64,000 bases of DNA from positions 1-64,000 of the forward strand of contig NZ_BAVS01000012.1 of NCBI RefSeq assembly GCF_000521485.1. The letters are read 5' to 3'. This DNA comes from Gracilibacillus boraciitolerans JCM 21714 (GTDB lineage: Bacteria > Bacillota > Bacilli > Bacillales > Amphibacillaceae). The notes under the pieces were generated by a model. That model did not search any database, was not told the origin of the DNA, and saw only the letters and a list, made by a program, of their open reading frames with translations. Below are positions 18,199 through 29,811 of the stretch, piece after piece; within the stretch, counting starts at the first letter, position 1; each line of letters begins with the position of its first letter. Position numbers and translations under genes: made by a program.

Positions 18199-19393
18199 TT
18201 ATAAGAATAACCCTGCTATTGTTGCGGAAAGAATCGATCCTAAGGTGGCACCTATTAACAATTTCAGACCGAATTTGGAAACAGCAGCACCTTTTTCGCT
18301 ATCAATACCTTGCACGGTTCCTGCGATAATACCAATCGAAGCGAAGTTAGCAAAACTCGTGAGAAAAACGGATACTATCCCTACCGTCTTTTCAGATAAT
18401 TCACCAACTAATGGCTCTAATTCAAGCATTGCAACAAATTCATTCGTTATTATTTTGGTACCCATAATACCACCAGTCTGAATCAATTCGCCTGGAGCAA
18501 TACCCATTAAGAAACCAATAGGTGCAAGAACATACCCTAAAATTTGTTGTAAAGTAACACCTGCGAAAATGGAGGAGATAATCCAGTTGACTAATTCCAG
18601 TGAAGCAATAAAAGCAATTAACATTGCAGCAACGATTAAAGCAATTTTACCACCATCTAATGCCCCATTCCCCATCGCTTCAAAGAAACTTTTTGCTTCT
18701 GAAACTTCTTTCACATCTACTTCATCGGCCTCATCACTTATATTAACTGGGGGGGCAATGAGTGATGCAATAATAAGGGAACTGAACATATTTAAAGGAA
18801 TTGCTACTAATACATACTGAGCAGGAAGCATCTGCATATATGCTCCGATGATAGAAGCGGATACGGAACCCATAGCAGAAGCACTCACTATATATAAGCG
18901 ATTGCTGTTTAAGTGGTGAAATTGTGATTTGATGGCAATAATAGCTTAAGATTGACCGAAAAACATACTATTCACCGCATTAAAAGATTCCACTTTGGGA
19001 AGACCGGTTATTTTAGAAATTCCCCCAGCCAAGATACTTAATAATAAAAGGCAATACTTTTAAATAGGTTAATACAGATAAAATGGTGGAGAAGAAAATA
19101 ATGATGAGTAGCACGTTAAAAAAGAATACGGAAGCATTCTCTTCTACCGTAACACCTCCTAATACAAAATTAACACCCTCCGTACCGAACTCAATTAACT
19201 TATTGAAAATGTCTGAAATAAAATTGATTACAGCCTCACCAATAGGCGTCATAAACATAAACCATGTAGTTAATACTTGTGCTAACAGCATAACTCCAAT
19301 TCCAATAAAGTTTACGTTCTTACGATCATTAGACATGGCATAGGCTATAGCAAGTACGATGATTACTGCTAGAAGTCCAAATAATATACTCAA
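18199..19393 (-). pseudogene. nupC: NupC-family nucleoside:cation symporter, frameshifted and with a nonsense codon
   Basis: Concentrative nucleoside transporter homologue of about 398 codons. The first part (from MSILFGLLAVIIVLAIAYAM) runs into a +1 break at the run 19022-19026, where GWGNF should read GWGISKITGLPKVESFN. Restored, it continues through VNSMFFGQS to a TAA at about 18947 where the family has GAA (FGQSEA): a base substitution that homopolymer error cannot explain. The second open part carries MGSVSASIIGAYMQMLPAQY and MGTKIITNEFVAMLELEP, typical of the family. A G7 run (18749-18755) adds a probable extra proline. Two independent lesions make this the best candidate for a true pseudogene in the window. 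Confidence 0.8.
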
Positions 19394-19510
19394 GAAATTT
19401 CCTCCCTATAACAAGTGATATTACTTTTACCATACCCAATCATATGAAGTATTAATCAATATTCCGGTAGGATAACGATTTTTTTAAAGGAATATATTCC
19501 AATCGAAATA

Positions 19511-19999
19511 TTAAGCAGATACAAATGATTTTGCAACTTGAACCAGTTCTTCTTTCGTTAACTTTTTTTCACTTGGACGATAAATTAATTGATAGGTTAT
19601 CCCTCTCTTTTCCCATCGTAATGACTGGGAATAGAATTGATCTTGATAAGTTCCTTCTACATCCTCTGTTATATGAACTTGATTTTCACTTTCTTTCTGT
19701 TGCTTTATAACACCATTAATCAATTGAATAGTGAAAATATCATTGTCAGTTGTAAAAAAAGTAATATCAAAAGCTTCTTCACCGTATTCTTCTATATAAA
19801 ATTGATCTGTAACAAGTATATCAGCAGCAACCGGAATAAACATAGGTAACTCCGGATTAAAATCCAGCATATCGATGGCATTTTCTATTCTGTTTTTATC
19901 AAAAGAATAATAGCCATCAGGTACAGAGGATTGTGTATTACAACCAACTAGTATAAACATCAATAATATCGCTGTAATGACCTGCTGATAAAAACACAT
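19511..19999 (-). CDS. Lipoprotein with a DUF4367-like domain
   Basis: Secreted lipoprotein of about 162 residues. The signal peptide (CFYQQVITAILLMFILVGCN) has a lipobox with Cys20. The mature part is acidic and ends in KLTKEELVQVAKSFVSA, the helix that usually closes DUF4367 domains in Bacillaceae lipoproteins and anti-sigma-like proteins. The start at 19999 is preceded by GGAGG at about nine bases; the longer frame upstream has no site. It lies between nupC and yhbH on the same strand without clear coupling. Function unknown. Confidence 0.7.
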   Translation of the reverse strand: MCFYQQVITAILLMFILVGCNTQSSVPDGYYSFDKNRIENAIDMLDFNPELPMFIPVAADILVTDQFYIEEYGEEAFDITFFTTDNDIFTIQLINGVIKQQKESENQVHITEDVEGTYQDQFYSQSLRWEKRGITYQLIYRPSEKKLTKEELVQVAKSFVSA

Positions 20000-20116
20000 A
20001 CCTGTTTTCCTCCAATAATTAATTTGTATACTATTAGACGATTTATTTCTTCTTAAAGTTTCAAAAATAGCTAATAAATAATATTTTTTTCTGCGTTTAT
20101 TATTATAATGCATTTT

Positions 20117-21328
20117 TTATAGTTCTATTGTACGCTTGAAATAATTTTTCACACAATAGAAAACGCCGACGCTATTTAGCATCGACGTTACTTTTATGAA
20201 AAAATGCTTCATGGCATAGAAAACATCTTCTTTATTTCGTAAAACGTATTGTTTAAACTTCGGATCGTCAATTTCTTTAAAGGCTTGCATGAGAGTAGAA
20301 TATCGATTATATTGATTTACCTCTCCATAACAAAACATACTCGCATTTTTTAATAATTGATTTACAGCTTCAAGTGATCGTCTGTTATCAGAAGTTAAAT
20401 TATCGCCATCCGAGAAATGAAATGGATAAATATTATAACGACTTACTGGATATTTCTCATTGACAAGTTCCAGAGCTTTTCGATAAGCTGATGAACATAT
20501 TGTTCCACCACTCTCACCTTTTGTAAAAAAGGCTTCTTCATTCACAATTTTTGCCTCTGTATGATGAGCAATGAATTCCACATCCACCGTTTCATACTTT
20601 TGACGTAAAAAGCGAACCATCCAAAAATAAAAACTTCTAGCTACATATTTTTCAAACTGTCCCATCGAACCACTTGTATCCATCATGGCTAATACAACTG
20701 CTTTCGATTCTGGTTTTTCAATGTTCTCCCATGTTTTAAAGCGTAAATCATCAGGATAAATAGGAGAGAAAGAAGGATTTCCTTCTAATGCATTTCGTCT
20801 ATAGGAAGCTAACATCGTTCTTTTTTTATCAATATTGCCTGTTAATCCTTTTTTACGTATGTCGCGAAATTCTACATCTGTTATTGTAATATTATCTTGT
20901 TCTTTCTCCATCAAATTGGGCAATTCTAATTGTGAAAAAAATGCTTCTTCCACTGTTGCAAAATCTACTTCTGCTTCATAATAGTCTACGCCTGCTTGAT
21001 CGCCTGCTTTTTCACCTTGCTGGCCCTGTTTTGTCTGTTGGGGATCTTGTGCTATCACATCGCCAATTTTACTGTCTCCATCACCTTGGCCAACATGTTT
21101 GTTTTTAGATTGGCTGTAACGTATCTTATATTCATCTAAAGAACGAATTGGGATGCGAATAATTTCTTTTCCGCGAGACATTATGATATTTTCTTCGCTA
21201 ACGATATCTGGTAACTTCTTTTTTAAAACTTCTTTAATTTTATCTTGATGTCGTTTTTGATCATCAAACCCTTTTCGATGGAGGGACCAATCTTCCTCTG
21301 CGATTACAAAGTTAACATCAGTCATCAA
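20117..21328 (-). CDS. yhbH: Sporulation protein YhbH (DUF444)
   Basis: Cytoplasmic protein of the YhbH/DUF444 family, expressed in the mother cell in B. subtilis and often linked to prkA and spoVR, both present in this window. It has a VWA-like fold signature ([20 protein letters not shown]), then [16 protein letters not shown] and [10 protein letters not shown]. The last 26 residues after MKHFF do not resemble the family. One extra T in the T6 run near 20198 would give [10 protein letters not shown] and a stop at 20172, inside the terminator hairpin, so the true end is probably 20172. The ribosome site region contains a C/G run of seven (21332-21338). Confidence 0.9.
   Translation of the reverse strand: MMTDVNFVIAEEDWSLHRKGFDDQKRHQDKIKEVLKKKLPDIVSEENIIMSRGKEIIRIPIRSLDEYKIRYSQSKNKHVGQGDGDSKIGDVIAQDPQQTKQGQQGEKAGDQAGVDYYEAEVDFATVEEAFFSQLELPNLMEKEQDNITITDVEFRDIRKKGLTGNIDKKRTMLASYRRNALEGNPSFSPIYPDDLRFKTWENIEKPESKAVVLAMMDTSGSMGQFEKYVARSFYFWMVRFLRQKYETVDVEFIAHHTEAKIVNEEAFFTKGESGGTICSSAYRKALELVNEKYPVSRYNIYPFHFSDGDNLTSDNRRSLEAVNQLLKNASMFCYGEVNQYNRYSTLMQAFKEIDDPKFKQYVLRNKEDVFYAMKHFFIKVTSMLNSVGVFYCVKNYFKRTIEL
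20164..20187 (-). terminator. Terminator hairpin overlapping the 3' end of yhbH
   Basis: Inverted repeat CGCCGACGC / GCATCGACG (G-U pairs allowed) with TTTTC on the minus strand. It lies inside the open frame as read, which supports an earlier true stop. Confidence 0.65.
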
Positions 21329-21534
21329 ATTCCCCCCCTCCTCCGCTTGTATTATTTATTGTATGCAGTCAAGTGGATAATGATTAAGCATTTTTGACAA
21401 AAATTTATAAAGCCTGTCATTTTCAAGTAAACGGTTCTATTTCTATCCATACCAAACTAAATTCGCAGTAAACATAAACTGCGAACAAGTGAAAACTTAT
21501 TATATACTTCGTTTTAAAGCATTGAGATGAGATT

Positions 21535-21640
21535 AGAATCAGCGCTGCGGAAAAACACTCCCTTTCCTAGGGGGGGTGCGGCTTCAGCTAACTTTGGAAA
21601 GAAGGACACTTTCCAAAGTGGATCTTCATCTAGTTTGAAC
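21535..21640. repeat. Intergenic palindromic repeat element
   Basis: In the 350-bp gap between yhbH and odhB. It contains GCGCTGCGG, TGCGGCTTCAGCTAACTTTG and the hairpin CTTTGGAAAG / CTTTCCAAAG (21592-21617). The GC content is higher than its surroundings. It resembles an interspersed element I recall from intergenic regions of other Bacillaceae, but that memory is not checked. It includes a G run of seven (21570-21576). Just left, 21463-21486 is a separate hairpin TTCGCAGT / ACTGCGAA. Confidence 0.55.
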
Positions 21641-21644
21641 AAAA

Positions 21645-21674
21645 AAGCACTCACCTTTTTTGAGGTGAGTGCTT
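21645..21674 (-). terminator. Intrinsic terminator of odhAB
   Basis: Inverted repeat AAGCACTCACCT / AGGTGAGTGCTT followed by TTTTTTG on the minus strand, directly after odhB. Confidence 0.9.
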
Positions 21675-21680
21675 GTCCTA

Positions 21681-22976
21681 TTATCCTTCTAATAACAGGT
21701 CATATGGGTCTTCTAGTAATTGCTTGACACGTACTAAGAACTGAACTGCTTCTTTACCGTCTACGATTCGATGATCATATGATAATGCGATATACATCAT
21801 TGGTCGAACTTCAATAGAATCGTCCGGCATTACCATAGCTCGTTTTTGAATTGTGTGCATCCCCAGAATACCAACTTGTGGAGAATTGATAATTGGTGTT
21901 GATAAAAGAGAGCCAAAAATTCCACCATTAGTGATGGTAAAACATCCACCCTGTAAATCACTTAATTGTAATTCTTTCTTTTTTGCTTTTGTTCCCAAAT
22001 CAGCTATTCGAGATTCTATTCCTGCAAAATCTAATCGATCTGCATCACGAACAACTGGAACAACCAAACCATCATCAGTAGATACTGCGATACCAATATC
22101 ATAGAATTTTTTCTTAATTATCTCTTTATCCTGAATTTCAGCATTCAAATACGGAAATTCTTTTAAAGCACTGACAACAGCTTTTGTAAAGAATGACATA
22201 AAGCCTAATTTAATGCCATGCTTCTCAATAAACTTGTCTTTACGTTCACTACGCAAATTCATAACGGCAGTCATGTCGACTTCATTAAACGTTGTAAGCA
22301 TAGCTGCTGTTTGTTGAGCTTCTACCAATTTATTTGCAATCGTTTGACGGCGACGCGACATTTTTTCACGTTCTACCGGTTTATCAAACTGTTGTTTATT
22401 ATCAGAAGAAAATGATTGTTTATTTGTTTTTGACTCTTGCTTTTGCTCTTTAGGTGCTTTCACTGAATCTTCTACATCCTCTGGGCGAATTCGTCCAAGT
22501 GGATCACTGGATTTGACGCTATTTAAGTCAATTCCAAGCTCGCGAGCTCTTTTTCTTGCTGCCGGAGACGCGATTACCTTTTGCTGTTCTCCAGTTTTTT
22601 TCGATTCAGTTGTTTGTTTTTTTGCTTTATCTTCATCGGGAGATTTTCTGTTAGCTTCTTTTTTAGCTTCTTTGTCTTTTGAATCTTCTTTCTTTTCCTC
22701 TTGATTATTAGATTCAGAAGCAGAATCATCACTTGCTTCGCCATTTTCATCTATTTTCGCGATGACTTCGCCCACTTCAACATCATCACCTGCATTTTTA
22801 ACAAACTCTGAGATTACACCTGAGTAATCAGCATTCACTTCAACATTTACTTTATCTGTTTCTAGTTCACAGATGGGATCACCCTTCTCGATGGAATCAC
22901 CCTCACTAACTAGCCACTCTGCTATCGTACCTTCCGTAATAGACTCTGCTAATTCTGGGACTTTAATTTCCTTCAT
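21681..22976 (-). CDS. odhB: Dihydrolipoyl succinyltransferase, E2 of 2-oxoglutarate dehydrogenase
   Basis: Core acyltransferase of the 2-oxoglutarate dehydrogenase complex in the TCA cycle. Residues 1-76 form the lipoyl domain, with the lipoylated Lys in [13 protein letters not shown] charged linker follows, then an E1/E3-binding domain ([17 protein letters not shown]) and the catalytic domain with [13 protein letters not shown] (HxxxDG). 431 residues. The start codon lies 14 bases inside the end of odhA, and the GGAGGAG ribosome site is within odhA, so the two are coupled. The frame is intact. A terminator follows directly. Confidence 0.96.
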   Translation of the reverse strand: MKEIKVPELAESITEGTIAEWLVSEGDSIEKGDPICELETDKVNVEVNADYSGVISEFVKNAGDDVEVGEVIAKIDENGEASDDSASESNNQEEKKEDSKDKEAKKEANRKSPDEDKAKKQTTESKKTGEQQKVIASPAARKRARELGIDLNSVKSSDPLGRIRPEDVEDSVKAPKEQKQESKTNKQSFSSDNKQQFDKPVEREKMSRRRQTIANKLVEAQQTAAMLTTFNEVDMTAVMNLRSERKDKFIEKHGIKLGFMSFFTKAVVSALKEFPYLNAEIQDKEIIKKKFYDIGIAVSTDDGLVVPVVRDADRLDFAGIESRIADLGTKAKKKELQLSDLQGGCFTITNGGIFGSLLSTPIINSPQVGILGMHTIQKRAMVMPDDSIEVRPMMYIALSYDHRIVDGKEAVQFLVRVKQLLEDPYDLLLEG

Positions 22977-25835
22977 TGGTATCTCCTCCTTCAGACCACT
23001 CTACCGCTCTTTTTATGATACGTCTTTGTTCTGCCTTATGAATATGCGCATCCCCTACGGATGGAGCTGAACGCTCGCAACGTCCTTCATAATGTAACTC
23101 TAAATCACTATTCTCGAGCATTTTATATAACAGTTCTTTTACAAAATTCCATGCTCCCATATTTCTAGGCTCTTCCTGAACCCAAACTACTTCTTTCAGG
23201 TTTGGACAACCATCTAATACTTCCTGGATTTGTCTCTCAGGGAATGGATACATTTGCTCTAATCTTAGTACATGTAAATTTTCATATTTTTGAGGATTCT
23301 CATCCATTTTTTCTGCAATATCTACCATGACTTTCCCTGTCCCTATTAATAATCGTTTCGCCTTTTTTGAAGTTAAATTCAATCCAGGTTGAGGCATAAG
23401 CGGCTTGAATTTTTCATTTGCAAATTCTTCGATCGCTGATACTACTCTTGGACTGCGTAATAAACTTTTAGGAGTTAAAACAATTAATGGACGAGCTGCT
23501 TCACTATTCACTAATGCTGCTTGTCGTCTGATTAAGTGAAAGAATTGAGCACTTGTTGTTACGTTCGCTACAATCCAGTTATTTTCAGCTGCCATCGTTA
23601 AGAATCGTTCGACTCTTGCACTGGAATGTTCTGGCCCTTGACCTTCATAACCATGTGGTAAGAGCATTACCATATTAGAACGTTCGTCCCATTTAGCGCG
23701 AGAAGAGGAAATAAATTGATCAAAGATAACTTGACCAGCATTAGCAAAATCTCCAAACTGTGCTTCCCAAATTACCAGTGTTTTTGGTGCTTTTACACTA
23801 TAACCATATTCAAAACCTAGCACTGCTGCTTCAGATAATGGACTATTATGGATATCAAAAGTACTTTTAGCTTCATCTAATCCATGCATCGGACAATACG
23901 TTTCACTAGTTTCCACATCATGAAGCATTAAATGACGATGTGCAAAAGTTCCCCGTTCTGAATCCTGCCCAGTCATACGAATTGGAATACCATCTTGAAT
24001 AATAGAGGCATATGCAAGAGCCTCACCTACAGCCCAATCTGCCTTTTCTTCTTCTGTAAATGTATTATGACGCTTAGTTAATATCTTCTCCAGCTTTTTA
24101 AAGGACTGGAATCCTTCTGGTCTTTTTAACAAACCTTTATTTAAGGAATGTAATAAATCTTTTGGTACTGCTGTTTCAATATCACTTAAGCCTTGTCGCA
24201 GTGCTTGTGGTAAAGGCATTACTTCAGGGTTTTCATTGATATTTTCTGTCATATCATCGTAAATACCTTGTAATTTATTAAAAACAGATTCTTTCATTTC
24301 TTCATGAGTGTTTTCATTCAATATTCCATCTTGTACTAGCCGTTTCGCATAAACCGTTGCGCAAGTAGGATGATTATCAATCGACTCATATAGCTTAGGC
24401 TGTGTCGCACGAGGCTCATCCATTTCGTTATGACCATAACGACGATAACCTACTAGATCAATTAAAATATCTTTTTTGAATTTTTTACGATAATCATATG
24501 CTAATATAGTTGCTGAAATACAAGCTTCAGGATCATCCGCATTGACATGAATGATTGGAACTTCAAAGCCCTTTGCCAAATCACTTGCGTATCTTGTGGA
24601 ACGTCCTTGCCGTTGACCAGTGGTAAATCCAACAAGATTATTAGCAATGATGTGCAACGTTCCTCCTGTATGATATCCAGGTAATGCGCTTAGATTAAAT
24701 GTTTCAGCTACAACACCTTCCCCAATAAACGCTGCATCCCCCATGAATCAAGATACTAAATGCTTTCTCAGGCTCTGTACAGGTGCTCCTTTTTGGAAAC
24801 GAAAATCCTGTGCTGCTCTAGTAAAACCTTCTACCACTGGATTTACAAACTCCAAGTGCGAAGGGTTGTGTGCTAACGTGATTTTAGTTGGGGGGGAAGG
24901 TTTCTCTTCTCCAACATCTCGTTTTGCACCAAAATGGTACTTAACATCACCTGTCCAGCCATAAGTAATCGCTTTTGAACCGGGTGAAGATGGGACTAAT
25001 TCCTTATCTGCTGAAGGATGAAATTCAGAAAATAATTTATCAAACGGCTTACCTAATATGTGTGTTAACACACTTAATCTTCCTCGGTGAGCCATTCCAA
25101 TTAAAATTTCCTCTGTTTCATCATAAAAGGAGTTCTGAACAATTCTGTCCAAGATGGGAATGATCATTTCCAAACCTTCAATTGAAAAACGTTTCTGCGC
25201 AACAAACGTCTTTGCTAAAAAGTTTCAAAACCTTCTACGTCAACAATTTTACCTAATAATTCTTTTTTCTCATCTTCTGAGAAAGGAAAACGGTATTTAC
25301 CTGACTCAATATTATCTTGAAACCATAAACGTTCATCGTCATTGTTAACATGATCATACTCAAAAGAAATGGTGCCTGCATATTGATTCATTAAATGATC
25401 GACAATTTCTTGTGCGTTACTTACACCGTTTAAAGTGCTATCCCACACCCATTCAGCCGGAATCGCTTCCAAAATTTCCCGGGATAAGCCGTAATGTGCT
25501 GGGTCTACAAGTGTTGTATCACCTGAAATTCCAGAACCTACAGGGTAGATGTCAGCTTTCAAATGCGCATAACGTCTAATAGCCTCAACAAGCTTAATTG
25601 CTGAGGTTAACTGTTTTGCGGTTATATCAGATGAAAAGCCTTTATGACTTACTACCTCTGCTTGTTGTTTCTTGCTTATTTCCTTTGGTGCTCCATACTT
25701 TTCAAACATTTCTTTTAATGATGCATCTACTGCGTTCTCATCATCCAAATAAAGCTCATACTGTTCCTGCACGTATCCCATATTAGGACCGTAAAAATTT
25801 TTCCAGAATCTCTCACTGGATTCCTCTTGTATCAC
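22963..25835 (-). CDS. odhA: 2-oxoglutarate dehydrogenase E1 (frameshifted twice as read)
   Basis: Thiamine-diphosphate-dependent E1 of the 2-oxoglutarate dehydrogenase complex. The start is GTG at 25835 ([20 protein letters not shown]). The first break is near 25216, where one T is missing from a T run; restoring it joins VEGFETF to [20 protein letters not shown]. The second is a +1 in the C run 24738-24742, where four bases give [20 protein letters not shown]. Further motifs: [30 protein letters not shown] and [16 protein letters not shown]7 run (24890-24896) adds one proline in [17 protein letters not shown], and a C8 run lies in the leader (25844-25851). It is an essential TCA gene with two breaks, so sequencing error is likelier than loss. 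Confidence 0.92.
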
Positions 25836-25851
25836 GTCTTATACCCCCCCC

Positions 25852-26153
25852 ATTAGAAGTCACTTTCTCCTACTAAACTTAACTCCCATCCAAATCTTGT
25901 AACAATAAATCATTACACTCATAAATATAACCTATTTTACCTAGGGAAACAACATATAAGTATGTTTTATTTAAATTCTTTTTTAACTGTTTAAAAATAT
26001 TTGTAAGAATGACTAAATTTAAAATGATATACTGAAATAAAGTTTGAATATTCCGTAAGAAAGACTTCGAAATAAACACATTTAAATTGCGATCAAAACA
26101 TGAATATGATTTACTTTTATCACACATATTTTTTAAAAAAGGAGTCAGTAAAA
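25852..26153. other. Divergent intergenic region between odhA and yhdT
   Basis: About 300 bp of AT-rich DNA with promoters for both directions expected. I could not assign hexamers confidently; no repeats or hairpins of note. The minus-strand open frame across it has no ribosome site. Confidence 0.4.
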
Positions 26154-26420
26154 GTGAAGAATAAACATGCTTACCAAATAGCCAACCGTGAAGCACTGAT
26201 TGGAATTGGATTAGTTATTTTCAATTTTCTTTGGTGGTTTGGATTTGCATATGGATTAGGAAAAGAAGATCCCGCAGAATATCAATTTATTTTAGGATTT
26301 CCAGCATGGTTTTTTTATAGCTGTATTGTGGGCGTATTATTGATGGCGTTCCTCGTTTTTATCATTGTAAAGCTCTTTTTTAAGGATATACCGCTTAATG
26401 AGGAGGAGGGTGATCATTGA
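26154..26420 (+). CDS. yhdT: YhdT family membrane protein
   Basis: Small membrane protein of about 88 residues with two membrane segments (about residues 16-36 and 51-73), of the YhdT/DUF997 type that accompanies sodium/pantothenate symporters. The start is GTG at 26154, preceded by AAAGGAG; the upstream ATG at 26100 has no site. Its last codons contain the AGGAGGAGGG ribosome site for panF, whose ATG overlaps the TGA stop by one base. The pairing with panF is the main functional clue. Confidence 0.85.
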   Translation: MKNKHAYQIANREALIGIGLVIFNFLWWFGFAYGLGKEDPAEYQFILGFPAWFFYSCIVGVLLMAFLVFIIVKLFFKDIPLNEEEGDH

Positions 26421-27870
26421 TGAATGTAACAGCAAGCTTACCTTGTTTATTTCGGTTGGTCTTATTTTTATCATTGGATTGCTAGTAAGTAAAGCTTCAG
26501 ACAATAAGAGTTCATTCATTGAAGAGTATTATTTAGGTGGACGCCAATTAGGTGGTTTTGTGTTAGCGATGACGATGACCGCTACATATGGAAGTGCGAG
26601 CAGTTTTATTGGAGGACCTGGTGTTGCATATAATGAGGGATTAGGCTGGGTGTTATTATCTGTGACACAAGTTGCAACTGGTTATTTTACGCTAATGATT
26701 CTTGGTAAACGATTTGCTATTATTGCAAAAAAATACAAAGCGATAACAATGGTTGACTTTCTAAAGGAAAGATATCAATCAAAATGGGTCGTTTTTTTAT
26801 CGTCTTTTAGTATCATTATCTTTCTGTTTTCTGCCATGGCCGCGCAATGGATTGGTGGTGGTCGGTTGATTGAATCGATTACAGGACTTTCCTATCATTC
26901 TGCATTATTAATTTTTGTTATAACAGTCAGTTTATATGTTACTTTTGGCGGGTTTCGGGCGGTTACTCTGACAGACTCGATCCAGGGCAGCATTATGTTA
27001 ATAGGAACTATTATATTACTAGTTTCCATCATTATATCAGGTGGTGGTATTTCACCGATTATGGCTGACTTACAGAGCGAAAATCCAAATTTGATTACCC
27101 CCATATGGAGCTGAAGGAAGTCTTACACCTCAATACGTTTCTTCTTTTTGGATTTTAGTAGGGGGGGTTGGCGTAGTAGCCTTCCACAAATTGTAGTAAG
27201 GGCGATGTCCTACAAAAATACGAAAGCATTTCACCGCGCCTTAATCATTGGTACACTGGTGGTTGGTGTCATTATGCTAAACATGCATTTAATCGGTGTT
27301 TTTGCTCGTCCCATATTACCGGGAATTGAAGTGGCGGATACCGTGATTCCATTAATAACTTTAGAAGTTTTGCCTGCATGGCTTGCTGGCATCGTATTAG
27401 CAGCGCCATTAGCAGCAATTATGTCAACGGTTGATTCTTTGCTTTTATTAGTAAGCTCCACTATTGTAAAAGATATTTATATTAATTATATACAACCTGA
27501 AACTTCAAGGAAGAAAGTGCGTACGCTTAGCATGAGTGTAACTGCTATCTTAGGAGTAATTGTATATTTAATTGCAATAAATCCACCCGATCTCATTATC
27601 TGGCTTAACTTATATACGATTGGTGGTTTAGAATCAGCCTTTATTTGGCCTGTAGTCATGGGTATTTATTGGAAAAACGGTAATAAGCATGGGGCTATCG
27701 CTGCTCTTATTTTCGGATTTATTTCTTATATTCTATTACAAGCATTTTATCCAAATCCATTTGGAATGCATACCGTAGTCACATCTATTTGTATTTCACT
27801 TATCGCCTATATAGTAGCAAGTAAAGTAATTCCAGTTCAGTTATCTCCATCTTTTGAGAAGAGGGTATAA
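26420..27870 (+). CDS. panF: Sodium/pantothenate symporter PanF (frame broken as read)
   Basis: Sodium:solute symporter family transporter, probably for pantothenate, given the YhdT partner. Motifs: SSFIEEYYLGGRQLGGFVLA and TYGSASSFIGGPGVAYNEGL. The frame breaks by +1 at the C run 27098-27102 (should read ITPYGAEGSLTPQYVSSFWI) and is put back by a missing G near 27179 (should read VGVVGLPQIVVRAMSYKN), so both open parts share one frame but a TGA stands between them. A third single-base loss near 26440 is suggested, because the well-placed ATG at 26420 is out of frame with the body. A G7 run lies at 27161-27167. The stop overlaps a terminator hairpin. Confidence 0.85.
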
Positions 27871-27897
27871 TATTCTTTCACCTCTTCTCTGTTTTTA
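27856..27897 (+). terminator. Intrinsic terminator of yhdT-panF
   Basis: Inverted repeat GAGAAGAGG / CCTCTTCTC spanning the panF stop, then TGTTTTT. Confidence 0.8.
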
Positions 27898-27910
27898 TTA
27901 GTATATCTTT

Positions 27911-29811
27911 TTATCGATTGAGTAAACTTCCCACATATTTTAATAAGTCATTTGCGGATTGGGAATTATATCCGTATTCTTCTACTAAAGTTGCAACTAC
28001 TTCATTCATTTTCTTCAATTGTTGCTCGTCAGGCGTTTTGGATGATGTCGTGATTTTTACTACGTCCTTCAGATCAGCGAATAATTTTTTCTGAATGGCT
28101 TCACGTAATCGTTCATGGGATTGGTAATCAAACTTTTTCTCTTTGCGGGCATACGCAGAGATTCGGATTAAAATTTCTTCACGAAATGCCTTTTTTGCAT
28201 TCTCTGAAATACCAATTTGTTCTTCAATCGACCGCATTAACTTTTCATCCGGCTGCATCTCTTCCCCTGTCAATGGGTCTTCCAATTTCGACTTATTACA
28301 AAAAGCTTCCACGTTATCCAAATAATTATCCATCAACGTTTTAGCAGATTCTTCATAAGAGTAAACAAACGCTTTTTGTACTTCTTTTTTTGCTAATTCA
28401 TCGTACTCTTTTCTTGCTAAGGAAATAAAATCTAAATAATCCTCTTTTTGTTCTTTTGAAATGGAAGGATGATCATTTAATCCATCCTTTAATGACCGTA
28501 ATACATCAAGAGCATTAATTGCCTGCATCTCTTTTCTGATAATAGTTGAAGAAATTCGATTAATTACATAACGTGGATCGATTCCTCCCATGCCTTCATC
28601 AGCGTATTCTTTCTTCAATGCACTGACATCTTGTTCACTAAATCCTTCCACATCCTGATCATTGTATAAATATAATTTCTTCAAAAGACTAACATTACTT
28701 TGTTTCGATTCCTTTAATCGTGTCAAAATTGAAAACATCGCAGCAACTTTAAATGTGTGGGGAGCGATGTGCACATCTTCAATATCACTTTCTTCAATCA
28801 TTTTTTTATAGATGCGTTCCTCTTGATCAAGCTTGAGATTATAAGGAATTGGCATCACGATCATTCTGGAATGCAGCGCCTCATTTTTTTATTAGAAATA
28901 AAAGAACGATATTCTGTCTCATTTGTGTGAGCTACGATTATTTCATCTGCTGAAATCAACGCAAACCGGCCTGCTTTAAAGTTACCTTCTTGTGTTAAAG
29001 AAAGCAGGTGCCATAGAAATTTCTCATCGCATTTTAACATTTCCTGAAATTCCATCAGTCCTCGGTTAGCCTTGTTCAATTCCCCCCCATCAAATCGATA
29101 AGCTCTTGGATCCGATTCAGAACCGTATTCAGCAATCGTTGAAAAGTCAATCGATCCCGTTAAATCTGCAATATCTTGTGATTTTGGATCTGATGGACTA
29201 AAAGTACCAATACCGACACGCTTATCCTCCGAAAAGAAAATTCGTTCCACTAAAACATCTTCAATTCTACCCTCATAATCCTCTTCTAAACGCAGCCGAT
29301 TTAATGGTGACAGGTTTCCTTCTATTTTTATCCCATACTCCTCTTCAAAGTCCCCCCCACGTAAATGTTTCGGGATCAGATGTAAAGGATTTTCATGCAT
29401 CGGACAATTTTTTATAGCAAACACTGCTCCTTTATCTGTTAACGTATACTTCTCCAATCCTCTTTTTAATAAGGTAACAAGTGTCGACTTACCACCACTA
29501 ACCGGTCCCATTAGTAATAAGATTCGTTTCTTCACATCTAACCTTTTAGCAGCTGGGTGAAAGTATTCTTCCACTAATTTTTCTAATGCTTCTTCTAAAC
29601 CAAATAATTGTTTATTAAAAAAAGAGTACTGTCTAACGCCATTCACTTCTTCGATTCCTTCATCTTTAATCATCTGATAAATACGAGAATGTGCTGATTG
29701 AGCAAGAAAAGGTTTTTCTTTTAATAATTCCAGATATTCCGCAAAAGTTCCTTCCCATTTCAATGCATTCTGCGTTGTTCTATATTGTTGCGCCTTTCTC
29801 AAAATATCCAT
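27911..29811 (-). CDS. prkA: PrkA serine protein kinase / AAA+ protein (frameshifted as read)
   Basis: About 631-residue PrkA, an AAA+ protein acting in sporulation in the mother cell of B. subtilis; kinase or protease activity has been reported. The Walker A motif is LLLMGPVSGGKSTL, with HENPLHLIPKHLR and the family-typical ANRGLMEFQEMLK. The frame breaks at the A/T run 28884-28890, where one base is missing; restoring it joins SFISNKK to NEALHSRMIVMPIPYNLK. The C-terminal part is the PrkA domain (AMFSILTRLKESKQSNVSLL). Two C runs of seven (29082-29088, 29352-29358) give FDGGELN and LRGGDFEE, each one glycine longer than relatives. A GGGGAGG ribosome site precedes the start. Confidence 0.92.

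Noticed and set aside
25879-26196. Minus-strand frame in the odhA-yhdT gap
   Set aside because: No ribosome site, composition typical of AT-rich shadow, overlaps the supported yhdT start on the other strand.
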